Source: Leptodactylus fallax
Lineage: Eukaryota > Chordata > Amphibia > Anura > Leptodactylidae
Direction of reading: 5' to 3'
DNA length: 64,000 nucleotides
Assembly: GCA_947044405.1 (NCBI GenBank)
Contig: CAMRHE010000018.1
Location: forward strand, 3,472,001-3,536,000
The notes beneath the pieces were generated by a model. That model saw only the letters and a list, made by a program, of their open reading frames with translations. It was not told where the DNA came from and ran no database searches. Of the stretch, positions 21,421 to 32,137 are shown one piece after another; within the stretch, counting starts at the first letter, position 1, and each line of letters starts with the position of its first letter. Made by a program: the position numbers and the translations under genes.

Positions 21421-22239
21421 ATAAGAATTGCATTACATACTTCAACATGTCTTTACTTCTTCTGAATATAAAGTAACACAGTATTATAGCTACCAAAGTT
21501 CAATCTCAGTGGGAGTACTAAGGAATTGAAGGGGCTTTGTGCACTAAAGTTTTCGTCTGAAAACATAAGGTCCATTGTACATAGATTATGTCATAAAGGT
21601 ACCTACACAAATCAGGTCTCCTAGAAGAGACAGCAAGAGTACTGAGGAACCCCCTCCAATAAACACACCTAGGAAGATTGACAGCCATCTGTGTACATAT
21701 ACTAATACAATGAAAACTGTCAATCAACTGTCAATTTAGGAGTCCTGTCAGGATTACCTCCAAACTATATAAACCTATATATCACAGAGTCTAGCATTTT
21801 TCCATCTATCATACTGTTCTGCAATAGGGCAGAATGAATCTGTTAATTTAGTATGCAGCCACAAACTACACCAAATTTGTATGATACATGTTCAGCTGAC
21901 TTACTTTACACCATACTAATGGAGCATGCCATAAATACTAAATCTGGCACACTTGTTCTCTCCCCAAGTCAATCCCCCTTTTCTAGATACCTCACAGAAC
22001 TGTCTAGAGAGATGTAAAAAGTGTCATGAAAACAATAAATCTGACACATGCCAAGTACTCCACCTCTTTGACGCAATTTTGCCAGAATTCTGGCGCTTAT
22101 TGCCTACTAATACTCTTAATAACTGTACATTGCAGCTTGGAAAATATATTTAATTATTCAGCAAGCCAAATGCTGATACTATAGCTGACCTGCAATGAAA
22201 GGTTACTTAAGGACAGTTATCTACTGCATCTACATAAGG
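21421..22239. other. Spacer, nothing assigned
   Basis: AT-rich DNA with no recognised gene or second copy in the window. Confidence 0.4.
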
Positions 22240-22700
22240 GGGAATGCAGTTTTCTTCTTTCTGTTATTGATGATGGTTTGCATTAAAAAAGATGAATATT
22301 AGCCTTGCAAATAAACAAACAAAAGTAAGAACATTGACATTCAAGCAAGTGTGATCCATGTATATTAAATAACAGTCAAAATGTGCACCTTTTATAGAGG
22401 CAGTTTTGTCCTTAATGTAGTCACTAGCAAATATAAGAAACTGTTAGTAATAGCCTTCTGCATGCATAGGCAAAATTGTGATTAAAAATAGCTTTTTATT
22501 CCTGTGCAGAATATCCATGAATGATTTACAACATTGGCGCAGTCTTAGTTATACAGTCCTTGCTCTAATTAGGTCATGAATATAGTTGACTGTAGCGTAA
22601 GTTCCCCAGCAGATTGGATTATGTGTTAACATTCATTAGATGAAGCCGCGTTTCTAGGTAAATACTGTGTTGTCCAGTGCAAGAAAAGTTAAATGTTTGA
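22240..22700. other. Unique-looking segment, possible conserved non-coding DNA
   Basis: No repeat signature. It contains several homeodomain-like cores (CTAATTAGGTCATGAAT near 22565 and CATTCATTAGATGAAG near 22630) and a GCAAATAAACAAACA forkhead-like string near 22307. The suggestion of conservation is inference only. Confidence 0.25.
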
Positions 22701-23297
22701 TATCTGTTTGAGATATAAACCAAATATAATTAGGCAAAGCAAGAGGACGATATTGTCAGACATTTTGTGGGTTAAAAGTGCATGAATCTTGGCAGGTTCA
22801 CTAATAATTTAGCTTGGCTGGCCTTACAAAAAAAGAAGGATGATATCTGAATGTTGACTTAAAGTAATGAAGAGTTATTCCCTCTTGATAGAGATATTTA
22901 GAATGCACTGTAGTCTTCATGGTGCAATGTTCCTCTCCATATTTCACTTTCTGAAGTGCTTCCAAAACCTGACTGCTCAATATAATCACTGGAAATATAT
23001 CACACTATAATGCAGATCATATATCAAAATCATATTTGTGCAAGAACACCGTCTGGAATGGTGGCTTGCTTACTTTTCATTTTACATTTATTCTTAGATG
23101 TGTTGCTGCTTATGCTACTTAGGAGTTAATACTACAAAGAACTGTCCAAAACAGTACTCTTTGCAGTATGACCATATCTTCATAGCTTGTGGACTTTCAG
23201 CATCCATAGCAGCATGTTTAGCAATGCATTACTGTATATTCACAACTTTTTGTTTTAGTTTTTAAAAAAAAAAAAAAAAAAGTATATAAAAAGGCCT
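22701..23297. other. Spacer, nothing assigned
   Basis: AT-rich DNA with an A18-type run near 23265. No recognised gene. Confidence 0.4.
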
Positions 23298-23450
23298 TTA
23301 AAGGGAACCCGTCAGTCGGTTTGGGACTACTAAATCCCCAGCATGCTGTTAAGCCCCAATGCCCAAAACCTCTGTAACATACCGTTATTGGTCCCTGTAA
23401 AGTTTGAAGAGGCCTGGGGTCCACTGAGATGAGTCAGCTGAAGGACTTCA
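23298..23450. mobile_element. T2-like MITE end fragment
   Basis: TTTAAAGGGAACCCGTCAGT near 23297 is a TTAAAGGG-type end common among frog MITEs. A matching inverted end was not found. Confidence 0.4.
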
Positions 23451-23724
23451 GCACATGAACCTTGCGTGCAGTGCACTTTTCTTCAATGTACATGCACCTG
23501 ATGTACAGAAAACATGCAGTGAAAATCTTCCATACAACTAATTTACAAAATTTTTATCTGCATTTTTGTATGTACAACTGGGTGTACTTAAGTACTCTGT
23601 ATACTTCAATCGATGCACACTGTGATTATACACTGGTGTACAGTTTAGCAGCATCCAGTATTAGTAAATCCACCTGACTGTGCAGTATTGATTATGAGTA
23701 TTATAGAATATAGTTGTGTGTGTT

Positions 23725-24443
23725 TTATAGCATATTCATAATCTCCCGCTTAGACTACTGTAACACCCTCCTCCATGGTCTCCCAGCAAACACTCTCGCC
23801 CCCCTCCAGTCCACCTTAAACTGTGCTGCTCGCTTAATACACCTCTCCCCCCATTCTTCATCGGCCATCCCCCTCTGCCAATCCCTCCACTGGCTACCCA
23901 TCGCCCAGCGAATAGATTTCAAACTACTAACGCTGACATACAAAGCCATCCACAATCTGTCCCCTCCATATATCTCCGACCTAATCTCCCGCTACCTGCC
24001 CGCACGTAACCTCCGATCCTCCAAAGACCTCCTACTCCGCTCTTATCCGCTCTTCACACAATCGTCTCCAAGACTTCTCCCGTGCATCCCCCATACTCTG
24101 GAACTCACTACCAAGACACATAAGACTGACCCCCACAATCACAAGCTTCAAGAAGGCCCTGAAGACTCACCTATTCAGGAAGGCCTACAACCTCCAATAA
24201 CACTACTGTCACCACATCACCATCTGTACAGCCTCTCCCCTCACCTTCTGTCTCTATCCCTCTTCCCTCATAGATTGTAAGCCCTTGCGGGCAGGGCCCT
24301 CTATCTCAATGTGCCATTTGGTCACTGTTTGTATTATCTGTTTTGTATATCTGGTGTACCGTATGTAAATCTGCAAATGTAAAGCACCATGGAATTAATG
24401 ATGCTATATATATAAATAAACAATAATAATAATAATAATAATA
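23725..24443 (+). pseudogene. L2/CR1-like LINE, 5'-truncated 3' end
   Basis: A 188-residue frame (from 23714) carries the C-terminal signature of L2/CR1-clade reverse-transcriptase proteins: SRLDYCNTLLHGLP, then SLHWLPIAQRIDFKLLTLTY and ISDLISRYLP. The catalytic RT core and endonuclease are absent, so this is a 5'-truncated copy. The frame then degrades. The 3' untranslated part has GATTGTAAGCCCTTGCGGGC and ends in an AATAAT microsatellite, as expected for LINEs with microsatellite tails. It once encoded the end of a protein that copied its own RNA into genomic DNA. Confidence 0.75.
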
Positions 24444-24499
24444 TTTGACTTTAACTGTATTTTACCTATTGCAGACTAGGGACAAAATTGACAGTAAGG

Positions 24500-24712
24500 G
24501 TAGGTTCAGGGTTAGATGTTCATTCTGATAATGTCCATTAAAAAAACTGTCCATTTTTTGCTTTTTTTTTTTTGTTTCTGCTTTCTGAGCATGCGCAGAA
24601 AAAAATGGACAGTAATAACAGACAGTATAACAGATGCCCATCCGTTACTGTCCATTACCCATAGACTATAATGTTAATAACGGACTGTAAATAAAATAAA
24701 TAAATAAAATGT
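24500..24712. repeat. Partly self-complementary repeat
   Basis: ACTGTCCATT and its inverse AATGGACAGT recur several times. The segment may be a decayed foldback MITE. No clean ends or target duplication were found. Confidence 0.35.
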
Positions 24713-26054
24713 TAATTTCTAATACTTGGTTGAAAACCGTTTGTTGGCAATGACTGCCTGAAGTCTTGAACTCATGGACATCACCAGATGCTGTGTTTCC
24801 TCCTTTTTAATGCTCTGCCAGGCCTTTACTGCAGCAGTTTTCAGTTGCTGTTTGTTTGTGGGCCTTTCTGTCTGAAGTTTAGTCTTTAACAAGTGAAATG
24901 CATGCTCAATTGGGTTGAGATCAGGTGACTGACTTGGCCATTCAAGAATATTCCACTTCTTTGCTTTAATAAACTCGCTTTGGCTTTATGCTTTGGGTCA
25001 TTGTTCATCTGTATTATGAAATGCCGACCAATCAGTTTGGCTGCATTTGGTTGGATTTGAGCACACAGTATGTCTCTGAATACCTCAGAATTCATCCGGC
25101 TGCTTCTGTCCTGTGTCACATCATCAACAAACACTAGTGACCCAGTGCCACTGGCAGCCATGTATGCCCAAGCCATCACACTGCCTCCGCCGTGTTTTAC
25201 AGATGATGTGGTATGCTTTGGATCATGAGCTGTAACACGCCTTCGCTATACTTTTTTCTTTCCATCATTCTGGTAGAGGTTGATCTTGGTTTCATCTGTC
25301 CAAAGAATGTTCTTCCAGAACTGTGCTGGCTATTTTAGATGTTTTTTAGCAAAGTCCAATCTAGCCTTTTTATTCTTGAGGCTTATGCACCATGCAATGA
25401 ACCCTACGTATTTACTTTCATGCAGTCTTCTCTTTATGCTAGATTTGGATATTGGCACGCTTACATCCTGGAGAGAGTTGTTCACTTGGTTGCTATTGTG
25501 AAGGGGTTTCTCTTCACCATGGAAATTATTCTGCGCTCATCCACCACTGTTGTCTTCTGTGGGCGTCCAGGTATTTTTGCATTAATGAGTTCACCAGTGC
25601 TTTCTTTCTCAGGATGTACCAAACTGTAGATTTTGCCACTCCTAATTTTGTAGCAATTTCTTGGTTGGGTTTTTTCTGTTTTTAAAGCTTAAGGATGGCT
25701 TGTTTCACCTGCATGGAGAGCTCCTTTGACTGCATGTTTTCTTCACAGCAAAATCTTCCAAATGCAAGCACCACACCTCAAATCCTCAAATCAACTCCAG
25801 GCCTTTTATCTGCTTAATTGGGAATGACATAACAATTGTCCAATTACTTTTGGTCCCTTTAAAAACAGGGTGGCACATGTTAAGGAGCTAAAACTCCTAA
25901 ACCCTTCATCCAATTTTAATGTGGATACCCTCAAATGAAAGCTGAAAGTCCAGACTTTATGTCCATGTCCATTATAGCTATAACTTGAATATGTTTCAGT
26001 AAACAGGTAAAAAAAAACTAAATTTGTGTCGGTGTCCAAATATGGACATAACTG
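24713..26054 (-). mobile_element. Tc1-C element, one end missing
   Basis: The right terminus, read on the minus strand, begins CAGTTATGTCCATATTTGGA, with TA at 26055-26056. The matching left terminus is absent. Sequence ends just after the transposase stop near 24719 and passes into an AAATAAAT-rich stretch. The element is therefore 3'-truncated. Confidence 0.8.
24719..25735 (-). pseudogene. Tc1-C transposase, decayed
   Basis: The minus-strand frame starts MQSKELSMQVKQ at 25735 and meets a TAA after about 17 codons (AILKL-stop). Frameshifts follow. A 97-residue open piece (24886-25179) includes MAWAYMAASGTGSLVF and [13 protein letters not shown]. The catalytic Asp of the usual QMDNDPKH motif is Asn here. 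A recognisable DETKI region lies near 25290-25310. The protein would be a DD34E Tc1-like transposase of about 340 residues, but this copy is inactive several times over. Confidence 0.82.
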
Positions 26055-26056
26055 TA

Positions 26057-26429
26057 TATTGGAGTCAAATTCCAATTATTCTTATGGCCAGAATAGAATT
26101 GCAATTACAGTATGGCTTCACTTATTTCATTTAGAACGGTTTAAGGGTCTGAAGATTGTGTATCCAGTATACCTCCTTCATTTTCAGAACCTCAAACCTG
26201 TTGTTAACTACTTTGGGAAAATGGTCAATAGGAATACATCTGGATCTAAATTTAGAATCTTATATTAGGATCCACGATACAGTGTCTTAATAATCCATGA
26301 CTTACTGTATATAGACTTTGTTAATATTACATCTATGGCCATTGAGACATTTATATAGCATTTGCGAAATGAATAAAATGGGGTATACATGAGATGTTCA
26401 CATCACTCTATATTCTTTTTAAAGTTCTT
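26057..26429. other. Spacer, nothing assigned
   Basis: AT-rich DNA without recognised features. Confidence 0.4.
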
Positions 26430-26600
26430 GGGTGTATGTTCTCCCCATGTTTGTGTGGGATTTCTCCGGGTACTCCGGTTTCCTCAGGCAAACTGTTCAG
26501 GAATGCAGATCGTGAGCCCTATATGGGACAGTGATTGACAATGTCTGTAAAGTGCTGCAGAACATGTTGCCACTATAAAGTAAGGTAAATAAATACATTT
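26430..26600 (+). repeat. Dispersed retroelement-like repeat
   Basis: TTCTCCGGGTACTCCGGTTT and GATCGTGAGCCCTATATGGG followed by GTGCTGCAGAACATG match a widely dispersed vertebrate module, probably the 3' region of an L2/CR1-like element. It ends in a TAAGGTAAATAAATA tail. Confidence 0.5.
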
Positions 26601-26643
26601 GAGTTTTTTAATAAAGCATACTAAAGAAAACAGTGGTATAACA

Positions 26644-26730
26644 CAGGGGTGTCCAAACTTTTTACAATGAGGGCCAGATTTGGTGAGGTGAAAATGTGTG
26701 GGGGGCCGACCATTCAGCCTGACATTCATT
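26644..26730. mobile_element. hAT-like end fragment
   Basis: CAGGGGTGTCCAAACTTTTT with GAGGGCCAGATTTGG following is the form of a hAT-type terminus. No partner end was identified. Confidence 0.5.
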
Positions 26731-28369
26731 TAGGTTGGGCCCCACGTAGCGTAAACGCTGCGGCGTTTTATAGTACCTGTACAGTACAGTACGTTTTACA
26801 GTGGATGGGATTCTAGCTAATTCTTCACTTATTGCTCAGGAACAGTGAGGATTACAGAAAATAATTCCAACTGTACCAAAATCAATGGAGCAGTGCCTAG
26901 TAACAGATGCTAAGAACTGGAATTGGTGAAGGTGGTGTAAGGTCATCTTTAAGATGAGCACACCTTACACCAGCTAAAAATCATCTGTGCTACAGGGCAA
27001 ATTCAACACCAGCTAAACAGTTAAATGTTGGTAGATATATTATGGAGATTTATGAAAAAAAAAATCTCAGTTTGTGTATTGAACAGTTGGTCATCATTAC
27101 ACTGACTATTCGGTAATGCAGTTGACATAGTGGATTCAAATTCCAGCAGATCCTTTCTCATGACCAATTAATGTCAGATCATTTACTGAAATTGTCAAAA
27201 TAACATGATTTGGCCAATTTTTTATTGAATAGATAATACCCATTTTCAAGCCCCAGACAAATATTTTAATAGCATAGATATATTTGGAATCCTAAATCTT
27301 ATATTTTAGGGAAAAAAATAAATCACTTTGTGGAGTGAATTTCACATTAATTTGAACTAAGATGTAAAAATGATCTATATCAAGAACTAAGGATTGAACC
27401 ATGGAAACAAAGAGGCAACAGTGATCTGTAAGGAGCAGTTTATTCAACCATATAAAAGAGCTGACAGTCAGTGAGGTTACTGACTGTTAAATTGATAGTA
27501 AAGCTCAAAAAGCACAATATGATGAAAATGTGCACTACAAACTTTACAGGTTAAAGGAACACTAAACCTAGAATAAATAATAAAAGTAAACAGTATATTT
27601 ATCTTGACCCCCCCCCAGATCCCAAGAATGGGGTTGTATTTTTCCTGGATAGTACTTGGCTGCAGCTCTCCTATAAAGATGAAAAGATTGGTGGGGTCCC
27701 AGTGGTCAGACCCCTTTAGATCAGCAACTTATCACCTTTCCTGTGATAGGTAAGAACTTGTTTACTTAGTTCAACCTTTTAAGTTCGGAATGGCCTTTTT
27801 GTAATTTTTCTTTGTTTAGTGTTTAAATAAATAAAAATATATAATAAATAAAAATCTAATTTTAGGGTATTTTCAGATGGTGGAAAATGAAGAGGAATTT
27901 GAGGTGGACATTAGTCTCATATTCCTCTTCATTTCACCCTCCTTACAAGCTTCCTGTGGTAGAAAGCTAAAGCAGAGCACAGATGAATGATCCTAATCGT
28001 TGTGGAGTCTTGGGACGTGAACTCTGTGGCTGAATCAGCCGTGGAATCTGTGGCAAGATCAAGCTTATTTTTTTCAGCGACTTGCTTTTATCCCTTAACA
28101 ATGAAACAATAAATAACTACAACATTTAAACAAAAACAGAAATAAAATACATGAGACATTTTATTTAATATCAACATATATTTTTACTTGTACAGATTTG
28201 TGTTTTTAACAAGAAATTTCAACCATTGTTTCTTTTATGGCATGTGCTCCTCAACCAAATATAATCTTGAAATACTTTGACGGAAATATTGTGAGCAATA
28301 TCACTTCACTTTCCAGATATTATTCACAGTGGGAGGAAGAGTATTGGAAAATGATGGTCAACATGCAAT
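26731..28369. other. Long spacer, nothing firmly assigned
   Basis: Begins with a GGGCCCCACGTAGCG motif that may be a Harbinger-like end (compare 46414). Otherwise AT-rich, with a C9-rich stretch near 27607. No gene recognised. Confidence 0.35.
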
Positions 28370-28740
28370 CTGGCTTTTAGCTTCGCTCTCCCAGGAGAAA
28401 TTTCATTATCTTTTCTGTTTCAAGTCTTGCCTTTTAAGCTTCCAAGGTCAGCTCTGTCTAGACTCTTCAGCATCTTCAACTTCCTGCAGCTAACACACAT
28501 TCACACAATAGGTGCATGACCTCAAAATGCGCCAGGCCCCTTGACTAAGCGGGGAGTCCTTTCTTTCATTATTTCTAGCAATTCACTGGGTTAAAAAATG
28601 AACTGATGTAGCGGCAAGACTTGCCTTGCTGTGATGATTACACTTCTATAATATACGCCGCTACCTTGTTAAGAGTGACATCATACTATATTAACCATCT
28701 AGCTGCCAGGGACATTTAACAATGTTTTCCTTGTATCAGG
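28370..28740. other. Unique-looking segment, possible conserved non-coding DNA
   Basis: Balanced composition, no homopolymers, no second copy visible and no long ORF. Conservation is inferred only from texture. Confidence 0.2.
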
Positions 28741-29990
28741 ATCTGTTTGAGTAGTAAGAAAAAAAAAAGAAATCCAGATACTTTTTATAGGGCCTTGAGT
28801 AATAAATATTAATAAAGCTCATAATAAAGCTATATCCCAAAGATGCATGCTCTTTTAGCCTATATAATATAGCTTTAACAGGCAGCTATCAGAATTGAAT
28901 GTTGAAAGCTATTGTGAGCTTTTCCACCCATTGCATAATATGTATTGTGGGTCTACTGAAGAAATGCGCAGCATATAGAGCATGCGATTGATCGCAGGTT
29001 CATGTGAATGCGAAAATGGTAGTCTGAAATGTTAACACACCATAGGCCAGATTCACAACGCAGTGTTTTGTATCAGTATTTGTAAGTCAAAACCTACAGT
29101 GGGACCAAAACATGGGGTAGGGAAACATAGCACAAGATTGATACATTTTCAACTATCATGGTAAAATGTTAAACTATGCTAAATCCCATTATTCATATTC
29201 TCCAACTATATTATGCAATAGTACAAGTGCACTTTTTTGAAAGCCTATAGTAACTTGGCAGCAGCTGTGTTCTCACAGATCTTGTGTGGATTTCAGCACA
29301 TGAACAGGAAGTTACATGCAAGTAGTTCATGAAGTTGATGACTTGTAGTTTCCTGTCAACAATGGAGGCAGCTACCACGAGTCAAAAGGCTTGTTAAAGT
29401 TCTGTGGATTCTGTCTAAAAGTGCAAAATTTCTGTGGATTTTCTGCATATTCACCAGGGATTTATTCTCTATACAATAGAAGGGGTAAAATCTGCAATAC
29501 CATTGACATGCTGCAGGTCTGAAAATCCCCATGCCTGGTACTGTAATCCTCTCCAGATTTTACCTGTTCAAAATATGCAGGTAAAGACCACAGCTTCTGT
29601 TCCATGCACAGTTTGAAAGCTTGCCTGCTTAGATGGGTTACCTTCCTTTCTCATACTGATTATTTCTTACCATTCTAAACCACTTTTCCCCCATCAATCA
29701 CTTTGGTGCACATGGTTGGATATGGCTCGCTGGTGCACATGGTTGGATATGGCTCGCTGGTACACTGCTTGCAATCCCCTAATAAACAAGCAATATTAGA
29801 AATTATTAGTCTACAAATAAAATTTTTCATTGGTAATTTATTAATGTCGGCTTGATACATCTTCACTACTTTGCAATTATATTGCAAAGAGATCATAAAG
29901 GCTTGTTGTAGAACTAAAGAGATATCACAGACATTTGTGGTGTATTCTCAACATGTACCATAAATGTCTGATAGATGCAGATCCCACCTA
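28741..29990. other. Spacer with one short tandem duplication
   Basis: No gene recognised. At 29705-29758 a 27-bp unit (GGTGCACATGGTTGGATATG plus GCTCGCT) occurs twice in tandem without a mismatch, so it is recent. Confidence 0.5.
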
Positions 29991-30531
29991 CACAACTGTG
30001 CATAAGTTTTAGGTAGGTGTGGAAAAAATGCTGCTAAGTAAGAATGCTTTCAACAATAGAAGTGTTAATAGTTTATTTTTTCAGTTAACAAAATGAATGA
30101 ACAAAAAGAGAAACAAGAGAAATCTAAATGAAATTAATATTTGGTGTGACCTCCCTTTACCTTCAAAACAGCATCAATTCTTCTAGGTACACTGGCACAC
30201 AGTTTCTGAAGGAACTCAGCAGGGAGGTTGTAATCTTCACAATGTTAAGATCAGGGCTCTGTGGGGTCCATATCATTACTTCCAATGACTGGTCGCACCA
30301 AATATTGATTTTTTTTATTTATTTATATATTTTATTTCTGCAATGTTCACAAACATACAAAATGTAAAAAAAACAACAGCTATACCAAACCCCAAAATAT
30401 TGATTTGATTTAGATTTCTCTTTTTTTTCAATTTGCATTTTTTTAATTGACAAAAATAAACTATTTTGCAGAAACACTCTTACTTTGCAGCATTTTTTTC
30501 CACACCTGCTTAAAAGTTTTGCGCAGTACTG
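29991..30531 (-). mobile_element. Mini-Tc1 with remnant of transposase end
   Basis: The 541-bp element has TA on both sides (29989-29990 and 30532-30533). The right end on the minus strand is CAGTACTGCGCAAAACTTTT, and the left end is a degraded CACAACTGTGCATAAGTTTT. On the minus strand about 30 codons survive (about 30230 to 30139), ending VLKVKGGHTKY and a stop, the characteristic C-terminus of Tc1 transposases. The rest of the gene is deleted. An A/T-rich block (about 30305-30400) may be a small later insertion. Confidence 0.75.
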
Positions 30532-30533
30532 TA

Positions 30534-31241
30534 GAGTGAGAATGGGGGACCTTGGCTGTTGTTTCCAGATGGAGGATTAATAGGTGAATGGCTTTTTCCA
30601 TTCACTTCTTTGAAAGTTGTATAAACATCTGACTATTTTTGTAAGTCCCATAGAAGTACATCTGTTTTTGGGCCTGTATCGATCAGACATGTACGCCATA
30701 TCCTGTAAATATACCATGAATGTCTATGATGGGAATACACTCGTATCTTTTAGTAAGATAGAAATATTCTGTGTGCAATTGTATTTCACAGCAAATTCTT
30801 TCCTCAATGAGATTCTTACCTTTAATAAGATTTATGTCAAAATTGTACTCACAATTTATGTTTGTGGCAAGGGAAAATTCTGTACATTGACCTAATCTTA
30901 CTGCTAAAGTCTTGCTCTATTCATCATGGATTCTGTAAACATAGAAATCATAACACCAGTGTGAACAGAGCCTAAAATAGTATATCAGACTGCCAGGGGA
31001 ATAATGATCATGATCGCATGGTGTGTGACCAGAGAGGAAAGGGACACCCAGTCAGCTGGAGTTGACCGGAGCCTTGACAAAAGTTGGGAAAAGCCTGATT
31101 CCCTAAACACTGTGCCCCTTGTAATAATACACCTCCAGAAGCAGAGATATTATATCTACTGTGGAGACAGCGGCTGGGGTATCAGGCTTTTCCCGACCGC
31201 TGTTATATACTGGAGTGGGGACACCTCAGTGGATATCCCTT
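30534..31241. other. Spacer, nothing assigned
   Basis: AT-rich DNA. A stretch around GCGGCTGGGGTATCAGGCTT (about 31170) resembles the composite-family hairpin AGCGGTCGGGGAAC near 12420. No gene recognised. Confidence 0.35.
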
Positions 31242-31423
31242 TTAAAGCGTCCCTTTTAGTCCATTTACCTGATATTGATGACCTATCCTCAGGACAGGTC
31301 ATCAATAAGAGAACAGTGGGGGTCCAACACTCGGGCCCCTGACCATTTGTTCGAAGGGATCGTGGTGCTTGGGCGAGCGTTATGAACCCTTCGCTATATA
31401 CATTGCGCATTTCCGTTTACAGC

Positions 31424-32075
31424 TAAAGCCCCACCTAGCAGGCCACAGCAAAAAAGCACTGCGGGAAAAACCGCAGCAGCAACACACTGCGGTTTTTCCC
31501 ACAGCGCTTTTCACAGAAAGTCCACAGAGGTTTCCTCTGCGGACTTTCAGCTACCATTATTCCATTATAGGGAAAATCTGATATAGCTACAAACTTGACA
31601 GAACAAGTGGTAAAGAAAAGTTTGTGTCCTAAAATAATAATATAAGGTTTGCCTGAAAGAACACTTTTAAAAATTTTATCTTTATTCAAACAAATATAAA
31701 AACGTATGATCCTAACCAACCCAGTAGGACTATGCTAGTAGTTACTCAGGCTAGCTAAAGAAAGATCTCTGTGGATTCTATTGTTAGAGAAGAGATACCA
31801 CGAGCGAGTAATGTACAGTGCTTTGCGAAAGTATTTGGCCCCCTTGAACTTTTCAACCTTTTGCCACATTTCAGGCTTCAAACATAAGGATATAAAATTT
31901 TAATTTTTTGGTTAAGAATCAACAACAAGTGGGACACAATTGTGAAGTGGAATGAAATGTATTGGTTATTTTAAACTTTTGTAAAAATAAAAAACTGAAA
32001 AGTGTACAGTACACGGTTTTGGAAATCACAGTCTGTCCGCTGCGCATATTTTCCTGCAATGTGTGGATGGGGCCC
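31424..32075. mobile_element. Harbinger-like MITE, interrupted
   Basis: The left end reads TAAAGCCCCACCTAGCAGG. The right end, on the minus strand, reads TAAGGCTAGGGCCCCATCC. Inner sequence has the AAAAAAGCACTGCG and GCGGTTTTTCCC pairing also found at 46414-46622. The Tc1-B end at 31816 lies inside it. Exact edges are uncertain. Confidence 0.45.
31816..32003 (+). mobile_element. Tc1-B solo terminal repeat
   Basis: It begins CAGTGCTTTGCGAAAGTATT after TA and follows the Tc1-B end for about 190 bp to AAACTGAAAAGTG, then stops. Only one inverted repeat remains. Confidence 0.85.
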
Positions 32076-32137
32076 TAGCCTTATAGTGGTCTTGCAATGT
32101 AATTACAGCCTCATCTTATAGAAGTGAACAGGATGTA

